Below are positions 7,329-14,324 of a DNA stretch of 39,054 nt, piece by piece. Under the pieces are notes generated by a model. The model was not told where the DNA came from, ran no database searches, and saw only the letters and a program-made list of their open reading frames with translations. Positions within the stretch are counted from its first letter, which is position 1. Each line of letters opens with the position of its first letter. The stretch is from JAPOQD01 sp964620555 (lineage in GTDB: Bacteria > Pseudomonadota > Gammaproteobacteria > Pseudomonadales > Halieaceae), in the NCBI GenBank assembly GCA_964620555.1, contig CAZUGZ010000017.1:1-39054 (forward strand), read 5' to 3'. Made by a program: the position numbers and the translations under genes.

Positions 7329-7353
7329 CCGGTAGCGGCTTCGGCCCTACCGG
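7329..7353 (+). terminator. Stable hairpin with UUCG tetraloop after the lipoprotein gene
   Basis: CCGGTAG (7329-7335) pairs perfectly with CTACCGG (7347-7353). Inside, past one bulged C, GGC (7337-7339) and GCC (7344-7346) close a TTCG loop (7340-7343), the extra-stable C(UUCG)G tetraloop. It lies 38 nt after the stop. No T-run follows, so it may protect the 3' end or support a Rho-dependent stop rather than act as a classical terminator. Confidence 0.45.
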
Positions 7354-7524
7354 CGTTCGCTCCGTAGCCTTTACCGTCCCCATGCGGTGCGTCGTCGTGT
7401 CCGTTCGAGAATGTCGGCACGCCGGAAGGCTCACGAATTCGAAGACTATCGCCCCTGTCAATCGATCGCTCAATTCAACCGTGAGATGGGCAAATATTTC
7501 AGCGCCGAGACGGCCAACCCGATT

Positions 7525-8418
7525 TCAGCAGTCACTGATAAATTCCCCCAGGGCACGGAAATCCGCCACTCTCGGTGTCTTCCTGCGCCACATCAGGCCG
7601 ATGGAACGGGCCACGTCCGCCTCCCGGAATGGTCGGGTCTGGACCCTCGTACCCGTCAGTATCCTGGCGTCCACCGCCATTTGCGGTAACAGGGTCACAC
7701 CGATATTGTTGGCCACCATCTGCACGATGGTGTTGAGACTGGTCGCCTGGTAGGGAATATTCACTTCCGAGTCGTGCAGCTGGCAGGCTTCCAGCGCATG
7801 ATCGCGCAGGCAGTGACCATCCTCCAGCAACAGCATATCCTGCGCCCGCAAGTCCCGGGTGCTGAGTTCGGCGTTCACCGCCATGGGGTGGGCATGGGAA
7901 CAGGCGAACAGGAATTTGTCCGCAAACAGGTGCATGGTGGCGACCCGCTCGGCCGGGTAGGGCAGCGCCAGCAGCAGCACATCGAGATGGCCTCTCTGGA
8001 GCGCGTCCACCAGGGGTTGGCTGAGGTCCTCGCGAATAAAGAGCTGGAATTGCGGGTACTGACGACGCAGCTTTTTCAGCAAACCCGGCAGTACGAATGG
8101 CGCGATGGTAGGTATCACCCCCAACCGCATCTTGCCGCTGAAGCGTTCGGAGGAGGCAGCGCACAGCCCCTGCAAATCATCAATTTCCAGCAATACCCGG
8201 CGCGCCCGCTGCACTACGTCCTCACCAAGGGCGGTAAAAATCACTCGGCGGTTGCTGCGTTCCACCAGTACTGCGCCCAGCAGTTCTTCCAATTCGATCA
8301 CGGCCGCGCTGAGGGTGGACTGGGACACATGGCAGGCCCTGGCGGCATTGCCGAAGTGCCGATGTTCGGCCACCGACAACAAATAATTGAGTTGCTTGAG
8401 TGTGGGACGCCTATCCAT
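7525..8418 (-). CDS. oxyR: Hydrogen peroxide-sensing LysR regulator OxyR
   Basis: 297 residues with the LysR layout: winged helix-turn-helix at 7-65 (NYLLSVAEHRHFGNAA, then VSQSTLSAAVIELEELLG) and a periplasmic-binding-like effector domain from about 95. The OxyR signature is in GHCLRDHALEAC: Cys203 and Cys212, with the CX8C spacing of the redox pair that forms a disulfide on peroxide in E. coli OxyR. TSLNTIVQMVANNIGVTLLP is also typical. It should control peroxide-defence genes. It diverges from rubrerythrin across 139 bp. A sigma70-like promoter lies at 8461-8489. No strong ribosome site precedes ATG 8418. Confidence 0.95.
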   Translation of the reverse strand: MDRRPTLKQLNYLLSVAEHRHFGNAARACHVSQSTLSAAVIELEELLGAVLVERSNRRVIFTALGEDVVQRARRVLLEIDDLQGLCAASSERFSGKMRLGVIPTIAPFVLPGLLKKLRRQYPQFQLFIREDLSQPLVDALQRGHLDVLLLALPYPAERVATMHLFADKFLFACSHAHPMAVNAELSTRDLRAQDMLLLEDGHCLRDHALEACQLHDSEVNIPYQATSLNTIVQMVANNIGVTLLPQMAVDARILTGTRVQTRPFREADVARSIGLMWRRKTPRVADFRALGEFISDC

Positions 8419-8460
8419 CGGAAAAAGCGATTGTTTATGACTAAATTATTAACTATGCAG

Positions 8461-8489
8461 ATTCTACAGACCAGAGTATGCTTGCACAA
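8461..8489 (-). promoter_or_regulatory. Candidate oxyR promoter
   Basis: On the minus strand TTGTGC (8484-8489, 3/6) is followed after 17 nt by TAGAAT (8461-8466, 5/6). Transcription would start near 8454, leaving a leader of about 36 nt to the oxyR ATG. The surrounding AT-rich segment (8425-8470) would be a reasonable site for OxyR autoregulation, but a full ATAG-N7-CTAT array is not visible. Confidence 0.4.
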
Positions 8490-8557
8490 GTAGCGCAATA
8501 CCCATCGGTACTGCGTGCTTTGATTATCTGATTATTACTGTACCGAGGAGAGATACG

Positions 8558-9009
8558 ATGCCCGCTTTGAAAGGCAGTCAAACTGAAGAAAACCTGAAGG
8601 CGGCCTTTGCCGGGGAATCCCAGGCCAATCGCCGTTACCTGTATTTTGCCGCCAAGGCCGACGTCGAGGGTTACAACGATGTGGCCGCCGTGTTCCGTTC
8701 CACTGCAGAGGGTGAGACCGGCCACGCCCACGGTCACCTGGAGTACCTCGAAGAAGTCGGTGACCCAGCCACCGGCCTGCCCATCGGCGCCACCTCTGAA
8801 AACCTGAAAGCGGCGATTGCCGGCGAAACCTACGAGNNNNNNNNNNNNNNNNNNNNNNNNNNNNNNNCACCGACATGTACCCGGGTATGGCCAAGACTGC
8901 CCGCGATGAGAGTTTCGACGAGGTTGCCGATTGGCTGGAGACCCTGGCCAAGGCGGAACGCAGCCACGCCAACCGTTTCCAAAAGGCCCTGGACAACCTG
9001 GACGACTGA
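8558..9009 (+). CDS. rbr: Rubrerythrin (interrupted by an assembly gap)
   Basis: Diiron ferritin-like peroxide reductase family. The first 93 codons carry two half-sites: ENLKAAFAGESQANRRYLYFA with a Glu of helix 1 and EGETGHAHGHLEYLEE with ExxH of helix 2; then ENLKAAIAGETYE begins the second pair. After 31 N at 8837-8867 the sequence resumes with TDMYPGMAKTARDESF and AKAERSHANRFQKALD, giving the last ExxH, and stops at 9007-9009. The two halves are in different frames as written (offset by 2), which the gap explains. There is no C-terminal rubredoxin domain, as in short rubrerythrins. A strong GAGGAGAG lies 5 nt before ATG. Divergent oxyR suggests peroxide control. Confidence 0.93.
8837..8867. 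other. Assembly gap of 31 N within rubrerythrin
   Basis: The run interrupts rubrerythrin between YE and TDMYPGM. Relatives, as I remember the family, read E-[YH]-TDMYPGM here, which would need only two missing bases before the C at 8868. The stated gap length also shifts the frame. The true gap is therefore probably close to zero. Confidence 0.9.
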
Positions 9010-9024
9010 GTGCCGAGGAGCGTC

Positions 9025-9054
9025 GCAAAAGCCGCAGGACATCGCGGCTTTTGC
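9025..9054 (+). terminator. Intrinsic terminator after rubrerythrin
   Basis: GCAAAAGCCGC (9025-9035) and GCGGCTTTTGC (9044-9054) form a perfect 11-bp inverted repeat with an 8-nt loop, 15 nt after the stop. The GC core is followed by TTTT and preceded by AAAA, the look of a bidirectional terminator. The short T-run suggests partial read-through to the Fe-S gene. Confidence 0.65.
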
Positions 9055-9158
9055 AGTGCGATCCAATCCCATCCGGCAGGCACCCGCAGACTCCTGGCGA
9101 AACTCTGAACGGCTATGGCCTGTGGGCTGAACTGAGCTGGTCGGAGGATGCCCTGCGG

Positions 9159-9180
9159 CCCTCCCGTCGCGGCGGGAGGG
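9159..9180 (+). terminator. GC-rich hairpin upstream of the Fe-S protein gene
   Basis: CCCTCCCG (9159-9166) and CGGGAGGG (9173-9180) form a perfect 8-bp stem with a 6-nt loop. No T-run follows. It ends 39 nt before the ATG of the Fe-S protein, so it could be a leader structure rather than a terminator. Confidence 0.4.
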
Positions 9181-9219
9181 GTTCGTTGCGAACAGGGTAA
9201 CGGCAAAGAGCATTCGAGC

Positions 9220-10560
9220 ATGGCAGTCAGAGAAGGCAGTCTGGAGAAACCCACCCGCCACCCGCTGGCTTGGCGCAGTGAATCGTTCTGGGACCGGGAC
9301 GACCTCAACCGGGAAATGGGGCGGGTTTTCGATATCTGCCACGGCTGCCGTCGCTGCGTCAGTCTGTGCGACTCCTTTCCCACGCTGTTCGACCTGGTGG
9401 ACGAGTCCGAGACCATGGAAGTCGATGGCGTGGCGACGGCGGATTACAGCAAGGTAGTGGACCAGTGCTACCTGTGCGACCTCTGCTACATGACCAAATG
9501 CCCCTACGTACCACCCCACGAGTGGAACGTGGACTTTCCCCATCTGATGCTGCGAGCCAAGGCGGTCAACTACCGGGAGCACGGGGCAAGGTTGCGGGAC
9601 CGGGCGCTGACCAGCACCGATACCGTGTTCGCCGCCGCCAGCATTCCCCTGCTGGACGTGACGGTCAATGCCCTGAACCGGAACCGCGGCTTCCGCAAGG
9701 TTTTTGAAGCGATCCTGGGGGTGCATCATCTGGCTCCCCTGCCGAAATTTCACCACAACACCCTGCGCAAGCGGCTGAAAAAAATGCCGACAGTGGCCGA
9801 GCCCGGACCAGAACCCAGGGCAGTAGGCGCCACCACCGGTAAAGTGGCGTTGTACGCCACCTGTTACGGCAATTACAACAGTCCACAAATCGGCGAGGAC
9901 TTTGTGAAGGTATTCCGGCACAACGACATCTCCATCGAACTGGTACCACGAGAGAAGTGCTGTGGCATGCCGAGACTGGAATTGGGGGACCTGCACGGCG
10001 TTGAAAAACTCAAGGATGCCAACATCCCGTTACTGGCCGGGCTGGTGGATGCCGGCTATGACCTGACCGCGGCCATTCCCTCCTGCGTACTGATGTACAA
10101 GCAGGAGCTCCCCCTGATGTTCCCCGATGACGCGCAGGTCATGAAGGTGAAAAACGCCTTTTACGATCCCTTCGAATACCTGTGGCTGCGACACCGGGGG
10201 GGACAACTGAAAACGGAATTTCCACGGGCCCTGGGCTCCATCGCCTACCAGGTGGCCTGTCACCAGCGGGTGCAGAATATCGGTCTGAAGACCCGCGATG
10301 TCCTCCAACTGATCCCGGGTACCGAGGTCAACGCACAGGAACGCTGCTCCGGACACGACGGGACCTATGCGGTAAAGAGGGAAACCCGCGATACATCAGT
10401 GAAGATTGCCCGCCCGGTGGTGCGCAAGGTGGATGAGCAACAACCCGACCATTTCACCAGCGATTGTCCCATGGCGGCCAAACAGATAGCCAACCTGTCG
10501 GAGCAGGTCGAGGAGTCCGAGCACCCGATGACGCTGTTGCGCATGGCCTACGGCTTGTAG
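9220..10560 (+). CDS. Heterodisulfide reductase-like Fe-S protein with CCG domains
   Basis: 446 residues combining a two-cluster ferredoxin domain with two cysteine-rich CCG domains, as in HdrD/GlpC/GlcF electron-transfer subunits. Cluster motifs are C40-C43-C46-C50 (CHGCRRCVSLC) and C83-C86-C89-C94 (CYLCDLCYMTKC). CCG features follow: LYATCYGN, KCCGMP and PSCVLMYK, then VACHQR, RCSGHDG and SDCPMAAKQI. No signal or membrane segment is seen, so it is likely cytoplasmic. ATG 9220 is chosen because the frame upstream crosses a hairpin and is not family-like. It lies between rubrerythrin and DUF3501, a grouping I recognise from other bacteria, and may pass electrons to rubrerythrin (inference). 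Confidence 0.88.
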   Translation: MAVREGSLEKPTRHPLAWRSESFWDRDDLNREMGRVFDICHGCRRCVSLCDSFPTLFDLVDESETMEVDGVATADYSKVVDQCYLCDLCYMTKCPYVPPHEWNVDFPHLMLRAKAVNYREHGARLRDRALTSTDTVFAAASIPLLDVTVNALNRNRGFRKVFEAILGVHHLAPLPKFHHNTLRKRLKKMPTVAEPGPEPRAVGATTGKVALYATCYGNYNSPQIGEDFVKVFRHNDISIELVPREKCCGMPRLELGDLHGVEKLKDANIPLLAGLVDAGYDLTAAIPSCVLMYKQELPLMFPDDAQVMKVKNAFYDPFEYLWLRHRGGQLKTEFPRALGSIAYQVACHQRVQNIGLKTRDVLQLIPGTEVNAQERCSGHDGTYAVKRETRDTSVKIARPVVRKVDEQQPDHFTSDCPMAAKQIANLSEQVEESEHPMTLLRMAYGL

Positions 10561-10590
10561 CCGGACCGACTGACTGGAGAGGGCAAGAAG

Positions 10591-11181
10591 ATGAAACCCC
10601 TGCGCCGCAGCGACCTTTGGTCCCTGGAAGAATACGCCGAGCGGCGCCCCCGGTTCCGGGCGCAGGTGATGGCGCACAAGAAAGGACGGCAACTGGGCCT
10701 GGGCGAACACGCGCGGCTGTACTTTGAGGATGCCCTGACCATCAAATACCAGGTTCAGGAGATGCTGCGCATCGAAAGAATATTCGAGGCAGCGGGCATC
10801 GAGGAGGAACTGCAGGCGTACAACCCCCTCATTCCCGACGGCCACAACTGGAAGGCCACTTTCATGCTCGAGTATGACGACCCGCGCCAGCGCGCGGAGC
10901 GCCTGGCGGAGTTGATCGGCATTGAAGAGAAGGTGTGGCTGCAGGTGCACGGCTGCGAAAAAATCTACCCCATTGCCGATGAAGACCTGGAGCGGGACAA
11001 CGAGGAAAAAACCTCCTCGGTACACTTTTTACGCTTTGAACTGAGCGCTACTGCGATAGCGGCGGCGCAGGCCGGCGCCGGTCTGTACGCCGGCATTGAA
11101 CACCCGGCCTATTTCATAGCGCCCAGCAGCGTACCCGACCGGGTTCGGGATTCACTGCGCAATGACCTGCGGGCCGGGTGA
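10591..11181 (+). CDS. DUF3501 family protein
   Basis: 196 residues matching DUF3501 over its full length: MKPLRRSDLWSLEEYAERRP at the start, then KKGRQLGLGEHARLYFEDALTI, QVQEMLRIERI, YNPLIPDGHNWKATFMLEY and a C-terminal EHPAYFIAP. Function unknown. It is soluble with no signal peptide. It follows the Fe-S protein by 30 bp with a GGAGAGGG upstream, so the two are an operon. Its constant company with rubrerythrin and the HdrD-like protein suggests a partner role in peroxide or redox chemistry, but no catalytic motif can be named. It converges on the DUF1214 gene with 10 bp between stops. Confidence 0.88.
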   Translation: MKPLRRSDLWSLEEYAERRPRFRAQVMAHKKGRQLGLGEHARLYFEDALTIKYQVQEMLRIERIFEAAGIEEELQAYNPLIPDGHNWKATFMLEYDDPRQRAERLAELIGIEEKVWLQVHGCEKIYPIADEDLERDNEEKTSSVHFLRFELSATAIAAAQAGAGLYAGIEHPAYFIAPSSVPDRVRDSLRNDLRAG

Positions 11182-11191
11182 AATTCGAAAA

Positions 11192-12307
11192 TCAAACGGC
11201 CCCCAATTCACTGAACTTCACCACCCTGGCGTCGATGGGGGGGTGTACCTGCGCGCCAATCCAGCGCCAGCACATGGTGCCGATGTTGTGCCCCGCCGTT
11301 TCCACCCAGTTGGGGTGCTCCGGGCGCCGGTGGGCGACCACGATTCTCACGCTGCCATCGGGTTCGTAGTGGGCCGAGGACTTGTTGAAATGAATGTTGT
11401 GGTAGCGGTAGTCGAGTGACTCCATCCACCAGTTCTGCAACACGAAATTCCAGGTTTGGCACTGCGGAATCTCCCTGGCCTCGAGCACCAGCGCCTCGTC
11501 GTCGGCCAATTGCCAGGCACTGTGGAAATAGTAGATATTGGGGTCGCCACCGATGGATTGACAAAATTCCTGATCGGCTGGCGCCATCTGATTGACGGTC
11601 GGCAGAAAACTCTCAGCCCAGCTTTCGAACAGGGCGGTGGAGTTCTCGAGAAACTCCACCGCTCGCCGCAAGGTGTAGTCCACGCGTTCGGCGCTGAGAG
11701 GCGCCGGTTTTTCCTCCCCGACACCGATGCGTTCAATCTTCAGGTCCGCCGCCACTTCGGTTTTGCGATCCTGAAATGTCTGGCGCACATTGATGGAATT
11801 GGTCTCCGCCCCCATCTTCAACCAGTTGCCGCTCTGCGGCCGCTGACTGACGATGATCTCCAGGCTGCCGTCGTCGGCGATATCCATTTCCCGCGCATCG
11901 ATGAAGCCATCCGTTGCCATTCCGCCGCCGGTGCTGTACTGATTGTTGACCGCGGCGATACCCAGGTAATCCACCGAGTTGCGCTTGCCGTGGATGCGGT
12001 AATCATGGCGAGCGTCTACCGGGGTATTCTCGTAGCGGTTATCGGGGTTGTCTGCGCCCATTTTGACGGTCTCGTGCACCAGGCAGCTCAGATTGGGAAA
12101 GGCCGGGTCGCCGAACTCCATGAAACTGTCGAGTCCGGCTCTCAACATGCGCACCAGGTAGCGATAGCCCTGGGCCCGGTCGAAGGGGTTCTGGGGAGCC
12201 AACTCCCGGTCCAACAGCGCCCCGGCGCGTTTCAGACCATCACAAAAATCCGCCCACGTGCTGCCGTCCATCACTCGCTGTTCGGCTTGGCTATATTCAC
12301 TACCCAT
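11192..12307 (-). CDS. DUF1214 domain-containing protein
   Basis: 371 residues. The C-terminal two thirds match DUF1214, a beta-rich domain of unknown function found in proteins annotated as exported or linked to lipid/steroid metabolism. Landmarks are RIHGKRNSVDYLGIAAVNNQY, the SLEIIVSQRP strand, YYFHSAWQLADDEALVLE, TWNFVLQNWWMESLDYR and GSVRIVVAHRRPEHPNWVETAGH near the end. No signal peptide is visible. ATG 12307 has AGGAGA about 7 nt upstream; an open frame to 12454 overlaps the yciO gene and is rejected. It sits 37 bp downstream of yciO on the same strand and may be co-transcribed with it. Confidence 0.82.
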   Translation of the reverse strand: MGSEYSQAEQRVMDGSTWADFCDGLKRAGALLDRELAPQNPFDRAQGYRYLVRMLRAGLDSFMEFGDPAFPNLSCLVHETVKMGADNPDNRYENTPVDARHDYRIHGKRNSVDYLGIAAVNNQYSTGGGMATDGFIDAREMDIADDGSLEIIVSQRPQSGNWLKMGAETNSINVRQTFQDRKTEVAADLKIERIGVGEEKPAPLSAERVDYTLRRAVEFLENSTALFESWAESFLPTVNQMAPADQEFCQSIGGDPNIYYFHSAWQLADDEALVLEAREIPQCQTWNFVLQNWWMESLDYRYHNIHFNKSSAHYEPDGSVRIVVAHRRPEHPNWVETAGHNIGTMCWRWIGAQVHPPIDARVVKFSELGAV

Positions 12308-12344
12308 CTGTACTCTCCTCTGAAATGAATGTCCGGGTACCGCG

Positions 12345-12983
12345 TCATCGTTGCACCGCATCGGGAACCAGCCCCCCGGCATCGCCCCTGCCCTGGCGCA
12401 GTAACCTGGGTACGGGCTCCGACAGGTCGACGACCGTGGTGGGTTCACTGCCACGGTAGCCGCCGTCGATCACCAGGTCCACCTGCCGTTCCAGCTTGTG
12501 GCGGACTTCCTGCGGGTCCAGCAGTATGTCTTCCTCATTGGGCAGCGTCATGGTCACACTCATCAGCGGCTCATTCAGTTCGTGCAGCAGGGCCAGGGCA
12601 ATGACATCGTCCGGCACCCGCAGTCCAACGGTCTTGCGGCGCGGATGCTTGAGCCGGCGCGGCACCTCGGAGGTGGCCTTGAGTATGAAAGTGTAGGGGC
12701 CGGGCGTGTGGTGCCGCAACAGGCGGTAAATGGCATTGTCGACCCGGGCATAACTGGCCAGTTCCGAAAGGTCGCGACAGACCAGGGTGAAATTGTGCTT
12801 TTCATCCAGCTGGCGGATGCGGCGAATGCGGTCCAGGGCCGCGCGGTCACCGATCTGGCATCCCAGGGCATAGCCGGAGTCGGTAGGATACACCAGCACG
12901 CCGCCGGCGCGCACAATGGCCGCCGCCTGCCCGATCAGGTGCCGCTGGGGATTATCCGGGTGGATCTGGAAGAACTGGCTCAT
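12345..12983 (-). CDS. yciO: YciO, Sua5/YciO/YrdC family protein
   Basis: 212 residues, close to E. coli YciO, including the start MSQFFQIHPDNPQ. The YrdC fold binds ATP and tRNA-modification intermediates; relatives TsaC/Sua5 make threonylcarbamoyl-AMP for t6A in tRNA, whereas the activity of YciO itself is less settled. Visible signatures are GGVLVYPTDSGYALGC, HNFTLVCRDLSEL, TPGPYTFILKAT, VGLRVPDD and VDLVIDGGYRG-EPTTVVDL. ATG 12983 matches the family start; no good ribosome site is seen. A perfect TATAAT at 13069-13074 on this strand sits inside a dyad and may be its -10 box. It diverges from yciB. Confidence 0.93.
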   Translation of the reverse strand: MSQFFQIHPDNPQRHLIGQAAAIVRAGGVLVYPTDSGYALGCQIGDRAALDRIRRIRQLDEKHNFTLVCRDLSELASYARVDNAIYRLLRHHTPGPYTFILKATSEVPRRLKHPRRKTVGLRVPDDVIALALLHELNEPLMSVTMTLPNEEDILLDPQEVRHKLERQVDLVIDGGYRGSEPTTVVDLSEPVPRLLRQGRGDAGGLVPDAVQR

Positions 12984-13061
12984 TGAAAGAGCGAAAAGAC
13001 TCTCCTCGCTATAGCACGAACTCGCGACGGCTTTTTCAACTGCGCAGACTCTCGGGGGCGT

Positions 13062-13080
13062 TGCCGGCATTATACCGGCA
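13062..13080 (-). promoter_or_regulatory. -10 box inside a 6-bp dyad upstream of yciO
   Basis: TGCCGG (13062-13067) and CCGGCA (13075-13080) are perfect inverted arms. The 7 bases between them contain TATAAT on the minus strand (13069-13074), a perfect -10. No good -35 lies 16-18 nt upstream (TGGTGC/GGTGCA). The leader to the yciO ATG would be about 80 nt. A protein bound to the dyad would block the promoter. A weaker plus-strand promoter for yciB may be TTACCT at 13086-13091 with TATCAT at 13109-13114 (17-nt spacer). Confidence 0.35.
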
Positions 13081-13168
13081 GGACATTACCTTGCACCAGA
13101 AAATCAATTATCATGCCCTGCCACTATCCTGTTCCGACCGGTACCCTGCCAGTGCAGCATTCCCGCCC

Positions 13169-13747
13169 ATGAGACAACTGACAGATTTCATTCCGCTGTT
13201 GCTGTTCTTCATCACCTACCAGATGCGGGGCACCACCATTGAAGTCGCCGGCTGGAGCTATACGCTCGACGGGATATTCAGCGCGACCGCGGTACTCATG
13301 ATCGCCACCAGCATCCAGGTGCTGTTCACCTGGTTGTTGACCAGGGAGGTGAGCAAGAACCTGCTCTGGCTGCTGGCGCTGGTCCTGCTGTTCGGCGGCG
13401 CTACCCTGCTGTTCCGGGACCAGACCTTCATCTTCTGGAAACCTACCGTGTTCAACTGGGGGCTGGCGCTGGCGCTCGCCGGCAGCCAGTTTGTCGGTCG
13501 GCGCAACCTGTTGGAGCGCCTCCTGGGAAGCCAGCTCCAACTGCCCGCCGAGGTCTGGTCCCGCCTGCTCTGGGTATGGGTCGGCAACTGCACGATAGTG
13601 GGGAGCCTCAACCTGGTCGTGGCCTACCAGTTCTCCGAGCCCACCTGGGTGAGCTACAAGCTGTATTCCGCCATTGGTTTCACGGTGCTGCTGACCCTGA
13701 TCAGCGCCCTGCTGATCGCTCCTCACCTCCGCGAAAAACCCGGCTGA
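13169..13747 (+). CDS. yciB: YciB inner-membrane protein (septation protein A family)
   Basis: 192 residues with about five membrane segments. Matches YciB: MRQLTDFIPLLLFFITY at the start, GIFSATAVLMIATSIQVL, LFGGATLLFRDQTFIFWKPTVFN (a family hallmark), then RLLWVWVGNC and a C-terminal helix pair. YciB proteins affect cell-envelope synthesis and division, with no known catalytic activity. ATG 13169 is the family start; the frame is open back to 12983 but that part is unrelated. No clear ribosome site. It is followed by the cyclophilin gene 19 bp later and is probably in an operon with it and pdxJ. Confidence 0.92.
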   Translation: MRQLTDFIPLLLFFITYQMRGTTIEVAGWSYTLDGIFSATAVLMIATSIQVLFTWLLTREVSKNLLWLLALVLLFGGATLLFRDQTFIFWKPTVFNWGLALALAGSQFVGRRNLLERLLGSQLQLPAEVWSRLLWVWVGNCTIVGSLNLVVAYQFSEPTWVSYKLYSAIGFTVLLTLISALLIAPHLREKPG

Positions 13748-13766
13748 TCATTCCCGGAGAACCCCA

Positions 13767-14324
13767 ATGAAACGAATTTACTGTTTCTGTCTGGCACTGC
13801 TGTTTGCGGCCCCGGTGATGGCCGAAGATCCGCGGGTTCTGATCAGGACCAGCCACGGAGATATCACCGTACGCCTCTTTGCCGGCCAGGCGCCGGTTAC
13901 CGTAGCCAACTTTCTGAACTACGTGGATAGCGGGTTTTTCCGGGGTACCATTTTTCACCGGGTCATCCCCAACTTCATGATTCAGGGCGGGGGCTTCGAC
14001 GAAAGCATGCAGGAAAAACCCGCTGGCGCACCGATAGTCAATGAGGCGAAGAATCGTCTGTACAACGAACGTGGCACCCTGGCCATGGCCCGCACCAATG
14101 ACCCGGACAGCGCCACCAGCCAGTTCTTCATCAATGTGCGCAATAACTTCCAATTGGACTGGAGCCCCGGCAATGCGGGCTACGCGGTGTTTGGCGACGT
14201 CATCGACGGCATGTACACAGTGGACTCCATTGCCCTGGTGCCGACCGGGTCCAGGCAGGGACATGGGGATGTACCGCTCACTCCCGTCAAAATTCTCGAG
14301 GTAGTCCGCGTAACCGGGCAATGA
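13767..14324 (+). CDS. Periplasmic cyclophilin-type peptidyl-prolyl isomerase
   Basis: 185 residues. An N-terminal Sec signal (MKRIYCFCLALLFAAPVMA, cut before ED) is followed by one cyclophilin domain. It catalyses cis-trans isomerisation of proline peptide bonds during folding in the periplasm, like E. coli PpiA. Catalytic-site landmarks are FFRGTIFHRVIPNFMIQGG with the active Arg, GTLAMARTNDPDSATSQFFIN, and GYAVFGDVIDGM. GGAGA lies 7 nt before ATG. Its stop overlaps the start of pdxJ (ATGA at 14321-14324), so the two are translationally coupled although their roles are unrelated. Confidence 0.93.
   Translation: MKRIYCFCLALLFAAPVMAEDPRVLIRTSHGDITVRLFAGQAPVTVANFLNYVDSGFFRGTIFHRVIPNFMIQGGGFDESMQEKPAGAPIVNEAKNRLYNERGTLAMARTNDPDSATSQFFINVRNNFQLDWSPGNAGYAVFGDVIDGMYTVDSIALVPTGSRQGHGDVPLTPVKILEVVRVTGQ

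Noticed and set aside
6957..7473. Ser/Ala- or Arg/Leu-rich proteins on the strand opposite the lipoprotein
   Set aside because: Low-complexity shadows of the Glu/Ala repeat, without ribosome sites.
8419..8557. Complete OxyR binding site (ATAG-N7-CTAT array)
   Set aside because: Only partial matches in the AT-rich part; not enough to call a site.
8558..9130. Rubrerythrin as a frameshifted pseudogene or with a C-terminal extension to 9130
   Set aside because: The frame change falls exactly at the N run; in the correct frame the family C-terminus ends at TGA 9007-9009.
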